Origin: Myxococcales bacterium
GTDB lineage: Bacteria > Myxococcota_A > Polyangia > Polyangiales > Polyangiaceae
DNA length: 64,000 nucleotides
Direction of reading: 5' to 3'
Assembly: GCA_016720545.1 (NCBI GenBank)
Contig: JADKKK010000004.1
Location: forward strand, 1-64,000
Shown: piece by piece, positions 57,269 through 64,000 of the stretch
How positions within the stretch are numbered: position 1 is the stretch's first letter
Layout: each line of letters opens with the position of its first letter
Position numbers and translations under genes: made by a program
The notes under the pieces: model-generated
What the model saw: the letters and a program-made list of their open reading frames with translations, nothing else
The model's database searches: none
Told to the model about the DNA's origin: nothing

Positions 57269-57655
57269 TCAGTCGAGGGCGTCCAGGGGGACGTGCTTGG
57301 CGGCCGCGCGGAAGGCCTCGGCCGCGGCAGGGACGCCGCAATAGACCGCCGAGTGCAGTAGCACCTCGCGGAGCTCGATCGCAGAGGCGCCGTTGTTCAG
57401 CGCGCCCCGCACGTGCCCCGCGAGCTCGGTCGGCTTTCCGAGCGCGACGAGCATCGCCACGGTGACCAGGCTACGCGTCTTCGGATCGAGCCCTTCGCGT
57501 GCCCACACGTCGCCCCACGCGTGCCGCGTGAGCAGGTCTTGAAGGGGCGCGTCGAACTCCGTCGTCGCGGCCTCCGTGCGCGCCACGTGCTCTTCCCCCA
57601 TGACGCGCTTTCGGAGGGCGTGCCCTGCCTCCCACCGTGGATCTCGCTCGCTCAT
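57269..57655 (-). CDS. Carboxymuconolactone decarboxylase-family protein
   Basis: 128 residues, the usual length. It has the CMD/AhpD-like helical core: WGDVWAREGLDPKTRSLVTV, LAGHVRGALNNGASAIELRE and LLHSAVYCGVPAAAEAF. True 4-carboxymuconolactone decarboxylases (PcaC) work in protocatechuate breakdown; other members are AhpD-like peroxidases, but those need a CxxC that is absent here (only one Cys). No aromatic-degradation genes are near, so the substrate is open. The gene stands alone. Confidence 0.85.
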   Translation of the reverse strand: MSERDPRWEAGHALRKRVMGEEHVARTEAATTEFDAPLQDLLTRHAWGDVWAREGLDPKTRSLVTVAMLVALGKPTELAGHVRGALNNGASAIELREVLLHSAVYCGVPAAAEAFRAAAKHVPLDALD

Positions 57656-57723
57656 GGCGACCGCATAGCGCGGCGCTTGCGCGAGCGCGAGGGGCCGCGA
57701 GCGAGCGCGAGCCGAGCGACCTG

Positions 57724-58185
57724 TTACGGGAGGGTGAACGTCGCGGTCTTTGCGGCGCTCGCGGCGCCCTGCTCGTCGTACGCCACCGCAGAGAGGGTGT
57801 AGGCGCCGCCGGGCGCGTTCCCCGCGAGAGTGAGCCGGATGGGGTACGTGCCCGCGGCGCCCCCGGGAATCGCGATCGACTGGGTGGGGATGATCGCTGG
57901 CCCGCTGGCCGAGAGGTCCAGCCGTAGAATCTTGTGCTGGTCGGGGTCGCTCACCGCGACGGAGGCCGTCATGACGTAGTTCCCGTCGGCGCCCTTCGCA
58001 GGGGCGGTCACCGTGAAGGTGTCGACGGAAGGCGGCGTGTTCGGAGGCGGCGTGTTCGGAGGCGGCGTGCTCGAAGCCGGCGTGTCCCCACACCCCGTCA
58101 GGGTGAGCGCCGCGAAGGCCAAGCACGTGGCGGAGATGCCGGAGGTGAGCGTACGGGCGAGCGCGCGAGGGAGGATGCGGGCCAT
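57724..58185 (-). CDS. Small lipoprotein with Ig-like domain
   Basis: 153 residues. Lipobox LTLTGC, then a short PPPNT repeat (from a 15-bp tandem repeat at about 58030-58080). The rest is one Ig-like/bacterial PKD-type beta-sandwich (VDTFTVTAPAKGADGNYVMT, IRLTLAGNAPGGAYTLSAVA). Such domains bind or space other surface proteins. Function unknown. Confidence 0.72.
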   Translation of the reverse strand: MARILPRALARTLTSGISATCLAFAALTLTGCGDTPASSTPPPNTPPPNTPPSVDTFTVTAPAKGADGNYVMTASVAVSDPDQHKILRLDLSASGPAIIPTQSIAIPGGAAGTYPIRLTLAGNAPGGAYTLSAVAYDEQGAASAAKTATFTLP

Positions 58186-58257
58186 AGAGTTCCTTGCGTG
58201 AGCGGAGCGCGCGGGGCGCGATGGGGAAGGGCGAGCGGCGGACGCAAGCGCACGAAA

Positions 58258-58347
58258 TCACCCCGCGACCAGCACGTCCACCCGCGCGTGCGTGAACCGC
58301 GTCTCCACGGAGCCCTCAGTCACGAAGTTGCCCACCTTGTCGTACAC
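58258..58347 (-). CDS. Possible 29-residue mini-gene or gene remnant
   Basis: Between two divergent genes the minus strand reads GTG-TAC-GAC through to TGA, giving VYDKVGNFVTEGSVETRF plus eleven residues ending VDVLVAG. Nearly every codon ends in G or C, as in real genes here, and the peptide has a mixed, protein-like composition. A stop codon lies just before the GTG. It may be a small protein or the tail of a lost gene. No Shine-Dalgarno site is clear. Confidence 0.3.
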   Translation of the reverse strand: MYDKVGNFVTEGSVETRFTHARVDVLVAG

Positions 58348-58367
58348 TGGTTATGCCCGAGGTCGTG

Positions 58368-60227
58368 ATGTCTGCCCGTCGCCTCGCCCCCGCTTCCGCG
58401 GGCCTCCTCGTGCTCGCCACGCTGGTCTCGGTCGCGCCCACCTCGCAGGCTCGCGCGGGCGGCGGGTGGCAGGAGTGGCACCAGACCGGCAACGACCTCA
58501 TCGCCACCTTCGCGAAGGACGGCCGCGTCCACGTCGAGCATCACGTCCGCTACCGGGTGGTGGCAGGCCAGCTCCACTCGTTCGATCTGCCGTCGATCGA
58601 CCTCGAGGCCTCGATCGCGCCGGACGTGTCGGTCGTCGGCGAGGACGGCGCGCACCTCGCGGCCCACGCCGAGGGGATCTCCTCGAAGGCCGCCAAGGAC
58701 GTGCCGCACGACGGCGTGGTCGACGCGAACAGCCAGGTGGTTCGCGTGAGCGTCGACGACCCCAAGGGCCTGAAGCGAGGCACGTACGCGTTCGTGGTCG
58801 CCTACGACGTCGACGGCTGGAAGACGAAGCGCCTCGTGAAGGACGGCGCGCTCGTGCGGGCGTCGTTCACGCTGCCGCCCTCCGCGGAGGGACGCGACGC
58901 CGCGCGCGCGGTCTTCCGCCTGCCCTCGGGGCCGACCGAGCCGCGCGTCCTGCTCGCGGACGGCGCGGAGGCGGAGGACACGACGCTCGTGACGCTGCGC
59001 CGCACGACCGCCCAAGACGAGCTCGAGCTGGTGCGCGCGCACGTCTCGCGTGGCGAGACGTTGACCTGGGGCGTGCGGGCCGACGCGAAGGCCTTCGGCG
59101 TGCGCTCGAATGAGGCGCGCGAGACCACGCCGCGTGCGGTGGCGCCTCGTGACCGACGGCGGGGCGCGGCGTTCACGGCGGTGGCCCTGGTCGTCGGTCT
59201 CGCGCTCGGCGCGCTGTTTGGCCGCAAGCTCCGGGGCTTTCGGCGCGAGGTCGCGCGCGCGGGCATGTCGCCGCGGCCGCTGCTCCCCGTGCCAGCGTCG
59301 ATCCGCCCGCCGCTGTTCGCCCTCGCGTTCGCGGCGGGGCTCTCCGTGGCCGTGCTGCTGTCGCCCCTCGCCGGCACGGCTCCGCTGTTGGTCGCGATGG
59401 CGCTTGCCGTCGAGCTCCGCCCGAGGAAGCTCGCGCTGCGCGTGCGTGGGCCCGGCGAGTGGAGGCCGCTCGACGGTCGGGACGAGGGTGGCGGCGAGCG
59501 CGCCTCGACCCTCGCGCGGTCCTCGTCGTGGCTCGACGCGACGAGCGGTCGCGGCCTCGCGATGTTCGTGGCCCTCGTCGCGCTGGCCGCGGGGCTCGGG
59601 GCGCTCGGGGAGGCCCTCTACCCAGGACTCCGAGTGCTGGCGCCGCTCGCGTCCCTCTCGCTCGCGCCGCTGTTCTTCTCTGGGGTCGTGGGCCAGCTCC
59701 CGTCGGGGAGCGTGGCGCGCGGGGTCTCCCTGCTCGCGCCGCTCGCGCGCCGCCTGGCCGCGAGGCGGGACCTCCGCGCCAAGCTCTACGGCCGCGTGCC
59801 GACGGGCACCGAGCGTTGCGACGAGGCACGGCTCCGCGCGCTGCCTCGGCGCGCGATGCCTGGGGTACGCGGGCTCGAGGTGGGCGTCGTGGAGTCGAAG
59901 ACCCTGACCGGGTTCCTGCCCGCCGCCGAGGTGCTCGTCCGCGTCTTCGACGGGAGCCCGGCGCACATGAAGCTCGAGGGCGCGTCCGAGGCGGCGCTCG
60001 GGCCGCGCACGGCCGTGCCGGGGCGCAGCACCGAGGAAAAAGTGCTGCGGTTCGCGCCGGAGGGCTCGGAGCCGCGCGAGGTGGAGGGGCTGCTCGCGAA
60101 GTTGACCGCCGCGCTCACCGATCGTCGGGGCCCCGCCACGCCGGCGCCGAGCCGGCGCCCGAGCTACGCGGGGAGGGAGCGCCGCACGCCCCGCCCCCTC
60201 GATCCCAGCCCGGCGCCGACGGTTTGA
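58368..60227 (+). CDS. DUF2207-like membrane protein
   Basis: 619 residues from ATG 58368, preceded by GAGGTCGTG; an ATG five codons earlier is possible. A signal segment is followed by an exported beta-rich domain (NDLIATFAKDGRVHVEHHVR, YDVDGWKTKRLVKDGALVRA), then membrane helices at about 265-285, 315-365 and 400-450, and a cytoplasmic C-terminal region with MPGVRGLEVGVVESKTLTGF. An outside domain that starts with a 'phenotype-of-vertebrate-free' D-G-x-V-x-V pattern and is followed by several helices is like DUF2207 (YciQ) proteins, which have no known function. The assignment is by overall plan only. Confidence 0.65.
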   Translation: MSARRLAPASAGLLVLATLVSVAPTSQARAGGGWQEWHQTGNDLIATFAKDGRVHVEHHVRYRVVAGQLHSFDLPSIDLEASIAPDVSVVGEDGAHLAAHAEGISSKAAKDVPHDGVVDANSQVVRVSVDDPKGLKRGTYAFVVAYDVDGWKTKRLVKDGALVRASFTLPPSAEGRDAARAVFRLPSGPTEPRVLLADGAEAEDTTLVTLRRTTAQDELELVRAHVSRGETLTWGVRADAKAFGVRSNEARETTPRAVAPRDRRRGAAFTAVALVVGLALGALFGRKLRGFRREVARAGMSPRPLLPVPASIRPPLFALAFAAGLSVAVLLSPLAGTAPLLVAMALAVELRPRKLALRVRGPGEWRPLDGRDEGGGERASTLARSSSWLDATSGRGLAMFVALVALAAGLGALGEALYPGLRVLAPLASLSLAPLFFSGVVGQLPSGSVARGVSLLAPLARRLAARRDLRAKLYGRVPTGTERCDEARLRALPRRAMPGVRGLEVGVVESKTLTGFLPAAEVLVRVFDGSPAHMKLEGASEAALGPRTAVPGRSTEEKVLRFAPEGSEPREVEGLLAKLTAALTDRRGPATPAPSRRPSYAGRERRTPRPLDPSPAPTV

Positions 60228-60307
60228 CCTGGCGCACCCTCGCCGACCGCGAAAAATCGAAGAATCGCGTTCCCCATTCGTGGCCGCCGGCTTAGCTTAG
60301 CGGCGAA

Positions 60308-62692
60308 ATGCCCGAGAGCCCCGTGAACGTCCGCAACCACGGCGCCGCCGTGGCGCAGCACGCCGCTAGCGCGCCCCCTCCCCCCACCTTGAGCGCTTTG
60401 GCCGAGCGCGGCCGCCCGCCCGCCGTCGTCGCAGCGCCCACCGTAACCGTCGAACACGCGCTCTGCGCCTACGCGGAGCCCTACATCCGTGGCCGCCGAG
60501 GGCTCGTCGTCGGCGCCGCCAGCTCGGGTGTGGGGGAGCGCCTCCTCTCCCTCGGCGCCCGCTCGGTGCACCTCTTCGACCCGGATTCGGCCCGGGCCGC
60601 CCTCGCCCCCGCGGCGCGCGGCCTCACCGTCGCGGCGCTGGACGACCGCGCGCTCGACTTTCGCGACGGGGCCTTCCAGTTCGCGGTGGTGTTCGAGCTC
60701 GCTTCCGTCCCCTCTGCCGCCGGGTTCTTGTCGCAGCTACGCCGGCTCCTCGAGGCCGGCGGCGCGGTGATCGCGCGCACCGCCGCGGGCTCGGACGGCC
60801 TGGAGTACGGTGAGCTGTACGATCTCGTGTCGCTCGAGTTCCCGCACGTCACGATGGTTGGGGAGGTCGGCTTCGGCGGCGTCGCGTACGTCGAGCTCGG
60901 CGCGGAGGCGCCGGACGTCACGGTCGATTCTCAGCTCAGCCAGCCGAGCGCTCCGCGCGCGTACATCGCGGTCGCGTCGCACGCCCCGTTGACGCTCGAC
61001 GGCTACGCCATCATCCAGCTCCCGGCCGCCGCGCCCTCCGTCTCGGACGCCGAGCGCGAGCGCCTGGAGGCGGGGCTGGCCGAGGTCGAGCGCCAGCGGA
61101 CCCACGTCGAGACCCTCCTCGACACCCTCGACCGCGAGGGCGAGAAGGGCATGCGGCTCGCGATGGAGCTCGAGGTCGCCCAGAAATCGCTCGTCGACGC
61201 GCGCGCCCAGGCGTCCGTCACCATCGCCGAGGCGATGCAGGCGAGCCAGGAGGCCTCGGTCGCTCTGCAGGCGCGCCTCGCCGCGGAGCTCGAGGGCCAG
61301 CTCCGCGCCGCGCAGACCGAGTTCACCTCGCGCATCGAAGAGGCCGAGGCCCAGCTGCTCGTCCAAGATGCCCAGATCGTTCGGCTTTCGAAGGATCTCA
61401 TCGACGCGAAGAACCGCCTCGAGCAGCCGCTCTCGACGCCGTCCCCGGTGGTGGACGACTCCCAGCTCAAGGTCCTCGAGGGGCGCGCCACGGCGGCCGA
61501 CCGGCGGGCCGCTGCAGCGTCGACGGAGGTGGCGGAGCTCACCCGGAAGCTCGAGGCTGCGCGCGCCAACGCCGCGCAACACGCCGCGGAGCTCTCGCAG
61601 GCCAAGGCCGATCGCCTGGGCGCTGAGGAGGCCGCGGCCAAGGCGCTCGCGGCGGTCGAGGAGCTGCAGCGCGCGCTGTCCGAGGCGGAGAAGCGCTCGG
61701 CGGGGGCGATCTTGCTCGCGGGGGCGGCCGACGGACGCCTCGACGAGCTGGCGACGCTCACGTCGGACCTCCAGGCCGCGGTCGCTCGCGCCGACGAGCG
61801 CGTCGCGGTGGCCGAACGACGCGTCGACGAGCTGCTGACCGAGGTCGCCCGCGCCGACGAGGTCGAGGGGCGCATGCAGCGAGCGCTCGCCGAGGTGACC
61901 CGCCGCGCGGCGTCGGCCGAGGCTCGCGCCGAGGCCGCCGACGGGCGCATCGCGGAAGCGCACGCCCGCGGCTCGCAGGCCGACGCCCGCGCCTCCGAGG
62001 CCGAGGCTCGCGCCCAGCAGCTCGAAGAGCTCGCCCGCGCGGTCGAGGGCCGGCTCGGCGATCTCGCCCTCGCCGAGGAGCGCCTCGCGCAGCTCGCGCC
62101 CGCGTTCGAGCAGGTCGCCGGCGAGCACGCGCGGGAGGTCACGGAGCTCGAGGGCCAGCTCCTCGAGCGCGCGCGAATGCTGAAGGCGCAGGACGTGGAG
62201 CTCGCGCGGCGCGCCCGCATGATCGAGGACCTGCTCTCGGCGCTCGACGAGCTGCACCGCGGCGAGGTCCCCGGCGGCGCACACTCCGAGCCCCGCGAGG
62301 CGGCCCCCCGGCCCGCACAGGACGACGCTCGCGTCGCCGAGCTGCGCGCGCGCCTCGACGAGCTCGCGGCCGAGTGCGCGCGCCGCGAGGGTGAGCTCGA
62401 GGCTCGCGCCTGGCGCATCCAAGAGCTCGAGCTCGAGCGGACGCTGCCTCCGAGCCCGCCGCCTGCCGCCGCCACCCCGCCCGCCGCGGAGTCGGCCGCC
62501 GTCGCCGCGCTGCGCGCCGAGAACGAGCGGCTCGAGAGTGAGCTCTTCGCGCTGCGGCAAGGCTTCGTCCAGGAGCACGAGGCCCGGCTCGCGGCCGACG
62601 CGCAGGCTCTCGCCAAGCTGCAGGCCGAGCTCGAAGAGAGGAACGCCCGAATCGAGGCGCTCGAGGGGCGCCTGGCCGCCGCGAACGCCTAA
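60308..62692 (+). CDS. Methyltransferase-like domain fused to a long coiled coil
   Basis: 794 residues. Residues about 45-185 look like a class I SAM-dependent methyltransferase fold: VVGAASSGVGERLLSLGARS (a Gly-poor motif I), VHLFDPDSARA and FAVVFELASVPSAAGFLSQL. Motif I lacks the usual GxGxG, so activity is doubtful. From about residue 255 nearly everything is Ala/Glu/Arg heptad repeat (coiled coil) to the end, with a short Pro break at about 665 and 710. Scaffold proteins of this plan occur in myxobacterial motility and polarity (for example AglZ and FrzS have receiver-like heads and coiled-coil tails). A similar structural role is inferred. It precedes dnaJ. Confidence 0.75.
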   Translation: MPESPVNVRNHGAAVAQHAASAPPPPTLSALAERGRPPAVVAAPTVTVEHALCAYAEPYIRGRRGLVVGAASSGVGERLLSLGARSVHLFDPDSARAALAPAARGLTVAALDDRALDFRDGAFQFAVVFELASVPSAAGFLSQLRRLLEAGGAVIARTAAGSDGLEYGELYDLVSLEFPHVTMVGEVGFGGVAYVELGAEAPDVTVDSQLSQPSAPRAYIAVASHAPLTLDGYAIIQLPAAAPSVSDAERERLEAGLAEVERQRTHVETLLDTLDREGEKGMRLAMELEVAQKSLVDARAQASVTIAEAMQASQEASVALQARLAAELEGQLRAAQTEFTSRIEEAEAQLLVQDAQIVRLSKDLIDAKNRLEQPLSTPSPVVDDSQLKVLEGRATAADRRAAAASTEVAELTRKLEAARANAAQHAAELSQAKADRLGAEEAAAKALAAVEELQRALSEAEKRSAGAILLAGAADGRLDELATLTSDLQAAVARADERVAVAERRVDELLTEVARADEVEGRMQRALAEVTRRAASAEARAEAADGRIAEAHARGSQADARASEAEARAQQLEELARAVEGRLGDLALAEERLAQLAPAFEQVAGEHAREVTELEGQLLERARMLKAQDVELARRARMIEDLLSALDELHRGEVPGGAHSEPREAAPRPAQDDARVAELRARLDELAAECARREGELEARAWRIQELELERTLPPSPPPAAATPPAAESAAVAALRAENERLESELFALRQGFVQEHEARLAADAQALAKLQAELEERNARIEALEGRLAAANA

Positions 62693-62713
62693 GGCGCGGG
62701 GCCGCTTGCGCGG

Positions 62714-62741
62714 TTGACAGTCGCCGCGCGGGCTTTATCTT
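62714..62741 (+). promoter_or_regulatory. Sigma-70-like promoter of dnaJ
   Basis: TTGACA at 62714-62719 and TATCTT at 62736-62741 with a 16-bp spacer, about 94 bp upstream of the dnaJ start. It is the best -35/-10 match seen in the window. No CIRCE-type heat-shock inverted repeat was noticed beside it. Confidence 0.6.
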
Positions 62742-62834
62742 GCGCCGCGGTCTCGTGTAACCCGCCGTCGAGACCCGCGGCGTCGCCCGTTGCCCCGATC
62801 GCCGCCGTTCGCATCGCCGAGAGCGCCTTCACTT

Positions 62835-63920
62835 ATGTCCCAGAAGCGTGATTACTACGAAGTGTTGGGCTCGGCCCGCGGTGCCTCCGCCGACGAGCTG
62901 CGCAAGGCCTACCGCAAGGAGGCCATGAAGCACCACCCCGATCGGAACCAGGGCAACCCCGAGGCCGAGGTGCGCTTCAAGGAGATCAACGAGGCTTACC
63001 AGGTGCTCTCCGACGAGCAGAAACGCCAGGTGTACGACCAGTTCGGGCACGCCGGCCTGGAGGGTGGCGGCGGCGGCTTCGATCCCGGCGTGAACGACAT
63101 GTTCTCGCACATGCAGGATCTCTTCAGCGAGATGTTCTCGGGTGGCCGAGGCGGTCGCGGTCGAGGGCCTGCGCGCGGCGAGGACCTGCGCGTGCAGCAG
63201 CGCATCACGCTCTCCGAGGCCGCCCACGGCTGCAAGCGCGAGGTCTCGCTCCGCACGCCGGCCGCCTGCACCGACTGCGGAGGCAACGGCGCGCGTCCAG
63301 GCAGCAAGCCCGACGTGTGTGGCCACTGCCGCGGCACGGGGCAGGTGTCGAACGCGCGCGGGTTCGTCATGTTCACCGCGCCCTGTCCGAGATGTGGCGG
63401 CGCGGGTCAGCACATCCGTAACCCGTGCGGCGGGTGCCGCGGGCGTGGGGTCGTGGAGCGGCAGCGCAAGGTCAGCGTGCAGTTTCCCGCCGGCATCGAC
63501 TCGGGCCAGCGCCTCCGGGTACCTGGCCAGGGCATGCCCGGGCCCCCCAACTCCCAGGCCGGCGATCTCTACGTCGAGGTCGACGTCGAAGAGCACCCGC
63601 GCTTCGAGCGGGACGGCGCCGATCTGGTGACCCGCGCGCACATCAACTTCACCGCCGCCGCCCTCGGCGCGGAGGTCCTCGTCGAGAACGTGGCCGAGCC
63701 CGGCGCCTCCGAGGGGCCTCGGGTCTCGGTCGACGTGCCGGCCGGCACCCAGCCAGGCGCTGTCTTCACCATCAAGGGCCAGGGCCTGCCGCGGCTCGAC
63801 GGCCGCGGCCGTGGCGCGCTCGTGGTCGTTCTCCAGGTGGATGTGCCCACGGCGTTGAGCGACCGCGCACGCTCTCTCCTGGAGCAGCTCGACGCCGAGC
63901 TCGCCGCGGGCACGGGGTAG
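62835..63920 (+). CDS. dnaJ: Chaperone DnaJ (Hsp40)
   Basis: 361 residues. J domain at 5-70 with HPD at 34-36 (KHHPDRNQ), a short Gly/Phe-rich segment, then the zinc domain with four CxxCxGxG repeats: CTDCGGNG, CGHCRGTG, CPRCGGAG and CGGCRGRG. The C-terminal client-binding sheets follow (DLYVEVDVEEHPRFERDGAD, VPAGTQPGAVFTIKGQGLP). DnaJ hands unfolded proteins to DnaK and stimulates its ATPase. No grpE or dnaK is in the window. ATG 62835; the stop overlaps a possible next gene. Confidence 0.96.
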   Translation: MSQKRDYYEVLGSARGASADELRKAYRKEAMKHHPDRNQGNPEAEVRFKEINEAYQVLSDEQKRQVYDQFGHAGLEGGGGGFDPGVNDMFSHMQDLFSEMFSGGRGGRGRGPARGEDLRVQQRITLSEAAHGCKREVSLRTPAACTDCGGNGARPGSKPDVCGHCRGTGQVSNARGFVMFTAPCPRCGGAGQHIRNPCGGCRGRGVVERQRKVSVQFPAGIDSGQRLRVPGQGMPGPPNSQAGDLYVEVDVEEHPRFERDGADLVTRAHINFTAAALGAEVLVENVAEPGASEGPRVSVDVPAGTQPGAVFTIKGQGLPRLDGRGRGALVVVLQVDVPTALSDRARSLLEQLDAELAAGTG

Positions 63921-64000
63921 TGGCCTCACGAGGCGGACCGCCCTCGGCCGAGGAGTTCGCGCCGCTCAGCCTCGCGCAGGCTCCCACGACGGGGCTTCGC
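63920..64000 (+). CDS. Possible 5' end of next gene in dnaJ operon
   Basis: A GTG shares its first base with the last base of the dnaJ stop (TAGTG) and opens a frame of 27 codons that is still open at the window edge (VASRGGPPSAEEFAPLSLAQ...). Codon endings are GC-rich. Too short to identify. Confidence 0.35.
   Translation, partial: MASRGGPPSAEEFAPLSLAQAPTTGLR

Overview
The window is about 70% GC, with strongly G/C-biased third codon positions, long Ala/Pro/Gly linkers and many exported lipoproteins. It carries several markers typical of myxobacteria: a CarF/plasmanylethanolamine desaturase, a glycoside hydrolase ending in a MYXO-CTERM-like tail, a eukaryote-like Ser/Thr kinase fused to signalling domains, and Cys-rich 'DAG/DAA' lipoproteins. 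The best reading is a chromosomal segment of a myxobacterium (class Polyangia or a relative). The genus cannot be decided. No rRNA, tRNA, CRISPR array, prophage or transposase gene was seen.

Layout. 1-5545: the 5' end of a cytochrome c gene, a hemolysin III/PAQR-like protein, a glycosyltransferase coupled to a sigma-1.1-like domain protein, a metallophosphoesterase coupled to a radical SAM/SPASM enzyme, and, divergent 20 bp away, two overlapping paralogous small peptides. 5546-5943: degenerate 21-bp repeats. 5944-10882: a leftward operon of a TonB-domain/TonB-dependent receptor fusion and two lipoproteins. 11064-16765: a rightward block of a thioredoxin-like/di-heme peroxidase lipoprotein, an overlapping kinase/SRPBCC/zinc-ribbon/cyclase-like protein, and a free-standing E2 acyltransferase catalytic domain. 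16829-20196: a small helix-hairpin-helix-like protein and a three-gene operon ending in a divergent ATP-dependent polynucleotide ligase.

20267-20730 holds two adjacent MITE-like palindromic elements bounded by CTAG. 20727-35367 is mostly housekeeping: LrgA/LrgB, class I fumarase, SGNH esterase, FGE-like lipoprotein, QEGLA/MATCAP-like peptidase, ABC-F ATPase, a two-component system, L-serine dehydratase and some unknowns. 35442-44782 is a run of surface lipoproteins (Cys-rich, lamin-tail, PEP/pyruvate-binding, CAP, DUF3160). 44853-52828 holds an arginase-family enzyme with a coupled lipoprotein, CarF, a glycoside hydrolase, ProS and allantoicase. 52952-64000 holds a UvrD/Rep-type helicase, lipoproteins, a DUF2207-like membrane protein, a methyltransferase-like coiled-coil protein and DnaJ.

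The most system-like arrangements are (1) the radical SAM/SPASM enzyme facing twin zinc-ribbon/'LMACYG' peptides, (2) the peroxidase/thioredoxin-like lipoprotein coupled to a kinase with a degenerate cyclase domain, and (3) the ligase operon with two unknown partners. Four genes (fumarase, a Cys-rich lipoprotein, the DUF3160 protein, allantoicase) are each interrupted by apparent one-base indels in or near G/C-rich repeats, and a 22-nt poly-C lies nearby. This may partly reflect sequencing error, so these breaks should not be taken as gene loss without checking reads.
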